Shown piece after piece: positions 61,385-64,000 of a stretch of 64,000 nt of DNA. The position numbers and the translations under genes are program-made. The notes under the pieces were generated by a model. The model did not search any database, was not told the origin of the DNA, and saw nothing but the letters and a program-made list of their open reading frames with translations. The DNA is from Asticcacaulis biprosthecium C19 (GTDB lineage Bacteria; Pseudomonadota; Alphaproteobacteria; Caulobacterales; Caulobacteraceae), in contig NZ_GL883076.1 in NCBI RefSeq assembly GCF_000204015.1, positions 62,001-126,000 of the forward strand. The letters are read 5' to 3'. The first letter of the stretch is position 1. Each line of letters starts with the position of its first letter.

Positions 61385-62048
61385 CTGCAACCTCCCAGAT
61401 GAAGTTGCACGCCGACCTTCCGTCGGCGATTCGGTGTCCCGGACCTCCGCGGTTAAAAGTAACCTGATCCGGCAGGTATGAATTGAACGCTGCGTTGTCG
61501 ATTTGGCATATGATCGGCGTCAATTCGGGAACGCCCATGGCGGTAAAAACCTCGTGGTACAAGCAGCGCGTAATCTTTATCTCGAAACGCTTGTCGGTCC
61601 GTTCAACCACGTTAAGTGTGTTCCAGCGCGTAAAGCCGGCCCTGTTGACCTGAATTTCGAGATCGCACAGATTGGCAAAGGTGCGTTCCACGCTCGTCGT
61701 TTGGTACTGGAAATTCCATTGCGCCAGGCCACCGGTGAGGATGGTGACGCGCATGATCTCGAAGGCTTTGTCCGGGCCGATGGCTGCCTTCAGATTGACG
61801 TAGACCCATAGTGGCAGGGCAACGATTTCCACGAACTCCGCCGGAAATCGGGGATCGATGCTCTTTTTGAAGCGGCCGACCGTCAACTTGCATCTGAGGA
61901 GGAAGATCAGCGGGAATCGCATCTCCGTGCGCAGCATATGCAGAAGGAGCGGCGTCGTGATCTTCTGCAGATCGATGGCGGTGGCAGGCAAGCCCTGACT
62001 CCGAGTCGGCAAGGTCACCGGAAGAGATACGGCGCCATTGTGGGTCAC
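61371..62048 (-). CDS. L-2-amino-thiazoline-4-carboxylate hydrolase-like protein
   Basis: The 225-aa protein shows the ATC_hydrolase family ending: [20 protein letters not shown], then [20 protein letters not shown] and [14 protein letters not shown], with conserved Cys and Asp that line the active site in the family. The founding enzyme hydrolyses L-ATC in cysteine synthesis; many members have unknown substrates. Here it overlaps copA (ATGA), so its product is likely tied to copper or thiol metabolism. That link is inference. Confidence 0.75.
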   Translation of the reverse strand: MTHNGAVSLPVTLPTRSQGLPATAIDLQKITTPLLLHMLRTEMRFPLIFLLRCKLTVGRFKKSIDPRFPAEFVEIVALPLWVYVNLKAAIGPDKAFEIMRVTILTGGLAQWNFQYQTTSVERTFANLCDLEIQVNRAGFTRWNTLNVVERTDKRFEIKITRCLYHEVFTAMGVPELTPIICQIDNAAFNSYLPDQVTFNRGGPGHRIADGRSACNFIWEVADDRG

Positions 62049-64000
62049 AACAGCTTTACCCCCCTGATCCGCGAGGCATTTGCGATCACCGAAACGGAGC
62101 TGAAGGCCATGGCGGCACTGGCGATGATCGGTGACAACAACAGACCGAAGAACGGATATAGGATGCCAGCGGCAACCGGCACGCCAAGAGCGTTATAGAA
62201 GAAAGCAAAGAATAGGTTCTGGCGGATATTGTTCATAACGGCATGGCTGAGGCGTCGAGCGCGGACAATGCCCAGCAGGTCGCCCTTGATGAGCGTGATG
62301 CCAGCGCTTTCCATGGCGATATCGGTGCCATTGCCCATGGCGATCCCGACGGTGGCCGAGGCGAGTGCGGGCGCGTCATTGACGCCGTCGCCGGCCATCG
62401 CCACCTTTGCGCCCATGGCGATCAGGTTCTGAACGACCTCGGCTTTACGCGCCGGCAGGACGTCGGCCTCGATATCGGTGATGCCGAGCTTGGCCGCGAT
62501 GGCCTTGGCTGTGACCAGGTTGTCGCCTGTCAGCATGACGACCTTGAGGCCTTCAGCTTTCAAGGCTTTGAGCGCTTCGACCGTGGTTGCCTTGATCGGA
62601 TCGGCAACGACGATAATGCCTGCGGGTTTGTCACCGATGGCGATATACATGACGCCCTGGCCTTCGTCGCGGAACGGACGGGCCAAAGCCTCAAGAACAC
62701 CGGAGGCAACGGAAGCCTCTTCCAAAAGGGCTGCATTACCCAAGATAACCGTTTGGCCGTCGACCAGGCCGGTCACCCCCTTACCGGTCACCGAGCGGAA
62801 TGACTGAGGGTCGAACAAGGTCAGGGCCTTAGCGGCGGCACCATCGACTATGGCCTGGGCGAGCGGGTGTTCGCTGGACCGTTCAAGCGAGGCCGCAAGC
62901 TGAAGCAACCGATCTGGAGAAAAACCATCCAGCGCTGAAACCTTGATCAGGCGTGGCTTGCCTTCGGTCAGGGTGCCGGTCTTGTCGATAACCAGGGTGT
63001 CAACCTTTTCAAAAGTCTCGAGCGCTGCGGCGTCCCGGATGAGGATGCCGGCCTTGGCGGCGCGGCCGGTGCCGGCCATGATCGACATGGGTGTGGCCAG
63101 ACCCAGCGCGCAGGGACAGGCGATGATGAGCACGGCGATGGCGTTTAGCAGTGCATAGGCCAGTTTGGGCTCAGGTCCCCAAACGCCCCACACAACCGCC
63201 GTGACGACAGCGATAGCGACGACGATCGGCACGAACCAGCCGGAAACGATATCCGCCATGCGCTGGATGGGCGCGCGTGAGCGTTGCGCTTTAGCGACCA
63301 TGGCCACGATCTGCGACAGCATGGTTTCGAGGCCTACGCGCTCGGCGCGGATGACCAGGGCGCCTATTCCGTTGAGGGTTGCGCCGGTAACCTTGTCGCC
63401 GGCATGCTTCTCAACCGGCAAAGACTCCCCGGTCAGCATCGATTGATCGACGGCGCTGGCACCTTCGACGACGACGCCATCGACGGGGACTTTCTCACCG
63501 GGGCGAACACGGAGCCGGTCCCCGACCTTGACATCGCTGACCGGAATGTCGTGTTCTGAGCCGTCTTCAGCGATCAGGCGGGCGGTCTTCGGCGCAAGGT
63601 CGAACAAGGCGCGCAGGGCGCTGTTGGTCTGGGATCTGGCCTTGAGTTCCAGGACCTGGCCGAGAAGAACCAGGGTCGTGATGATGCTTGCCGCTTCATA
63701 ATAGACTTCCGGCGGCATCGACTGGCGGGTGAAGGCCATGAAGGCCGCTGGGAACAGTGTGATGGCCAGGCTGTAGACGTAGGCGACGCCGACGCCGAGC
63801 GCGATCAGAGTGAACATGTTGAGCGAGCGGTTCTTCAGCGACTGCCAGCCGCGGACGAAGAAGGGCCAGCCGCAATAGATGACGACGGGCGTCGCCAGCG
63901 CGAGTTGGGCATAGCGCGCCAGGTCGTTGTTGAAGTTTTCGTGGATCCACGGAATGAAGTGTTCACCCATCACCTTGAGCAGCAAAGGGACCGACAAGGC
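62045..64000 (-). CDS. copA: Copper-exporting P1B ATPase CopA (5' part beyond the window)
   Basis: About 652 codons are visible and the frame is open to the window edge, so the N-terminus (with any HMA or Met/His-rich domain) is missing. Visible features are [14 protein letters not shown], membrane motif [12 protein letters not shown] (P1B-1, Cu+-type), [13 protein letters not shown] motif [10 protein letters not shown] and [11 protein letters not shown]. The membrane residues [10 protein letters not shown] and [14 protein letters not shown] near the C-terminus fit a Cu+ pump. It is the first visible gene of a leftward operon with the ATC-hydrolase-like and SRPBCC genes. Confidence 0.93.
   Translation of the reverse strand, partial: ALSVPLLLKVMGEHFIPWIHENFNNDLARYAQLALATPVVIYCGWPFFVRGWQSLKNRSLNMFTLIALGVGVAYVYSLAITLFPAAFMAFTRQSMPPEVYYEAASIITTLVLLGQVLELKARSQTNSALRALFDLAPKTARLIAEDGSEHDIPVSDVKVGDRLRVRPGEKVPVDGVVVEGASAVDQSMLTGESLPVEKHAGDKVTGATLNGIGALVIRAERVGLETMLSQIVAMVAKAQRSRAPIQRMADIVSGWFVPIVVAIAVVTAVVWGVWGPEPKLAYALLNAIAVLIIACPCALGLATPMSIMAGTGRAAKAGILIRDAAALETFEKVDTLVIDKTGTLTEGKPRLIKVSALDGFSPDRLLQLAASLERSSEHPLAQAIVDGAAAKALTLFDPQSFRSVTGKGVTGLVDGQTVILGNAALLEEASVASGVLEALARPFRDEGQGVMYIAIGDKPAGIIVVADPIKATTVEALKALKAEGLKVVMLTGDNLVTAKAIAAKLGITDIEADVLPARKAEVVQNLIAMGAKVAMAGDGVNDAPALASATVGIAMGNGTDIAMESAGITLIKGDLLGIVRARRLSHAVMNNIRQNLFFAFFYNALGVPVAAGILYPFFGLLLSPIIASAAMAFSSVSVIANASRIRGVKLL

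Overview
The window looks like about 64 kb of a large conjugative plasmid (or plasmid-derived element) from an alphaproteobacterium of moderately high GC. The evidence is an iteron-type replication origin with its initiator, a ParA-type partition locus, an F-type type IV secretion operon in the arrangement common in alphaproteobacteria, and anti-restriction and nucleoid genes typical of plasmid backbones. A Caulobacterales or Sphingomonadales host is plausible, but the sequence alone does not settle it. No rRNA, tRNA, CRISPR array or insertion sequence was recognised.

Layout. 1-2.0 kb holds a type IV toxin-antitoxin pair (AbiEi/AbiEii) and a HipB-like XRE regulator with no recognisable toxin. 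2.3-16 kb is a leftward block of backbone or 'leading-region' genes: ArdB, two hypotheticals, a membrane-anchored Mrr-like nuclease, a DUF2493 protein, an ArdC-like protein, a 1415-aa strawberry-notch helicase/methyltransferase, a ParB-domain protein and a Toprim protein. Seven of these genes share a purine-rich G-tract motif 28-47 nt before the start codon. 16-19 kb carries parB-like, parA, a CAATATTG palindrome array, repA, about ten iterons and DnaA boxes. 19-20.3 kb has a lytic transglycosylase and a small gene divergent from transfer. 20.9-39.1 kb is a continuous F-type tra operon (traA-L-E-K-B-dsbC-V-C-orf-trbI-S26 peptidase-traW-U-trbC-traN-F-H-G). No relaxase or coupling protein (TraI, TraD) lies in the window.

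39.1-41.2 kb is a short connecting segment of small hypotheticals and an XRE regulator. 41.2-64 kb is a metal-resistance island with four parts. (1) A czcCBA-type heavy-metal RND operon in which czcA is broken by one missing G, followed by a DUF190 PII-like gene. (2) A zinc/cadmium-type P1B ATPase with a His/Asp-rich N-terminus, flanked by small secreted proteins including a 58-aa Cys/His-rich one. (3) A lead/cadmium (pbr-like) operon of ATPase, cytochrome c-FTR1 permease, LspA, CDF exporter and MAPEG protein, driven from a clear MerR-type promoter by a divergent PbrR/CadR regulator. (4) A TetR-regulated flavin oxidoreductase and a partly decayed copper module: frameshifted CueR-like regulator, truncated copD, SRPBCC protein, ATC-hydrolase-like protein, and a CopA ATPase running off the window end.

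The backbone would copy, partition and transfer the element and shield incoming DNA from restriction. The island would export Cd/Zn/Co, Pb and Cu. Two single-base frameshifts in short homopolymers (czcA, cueR) are either real decay or sequencing errors, and decide whether two of the resistance modules work.
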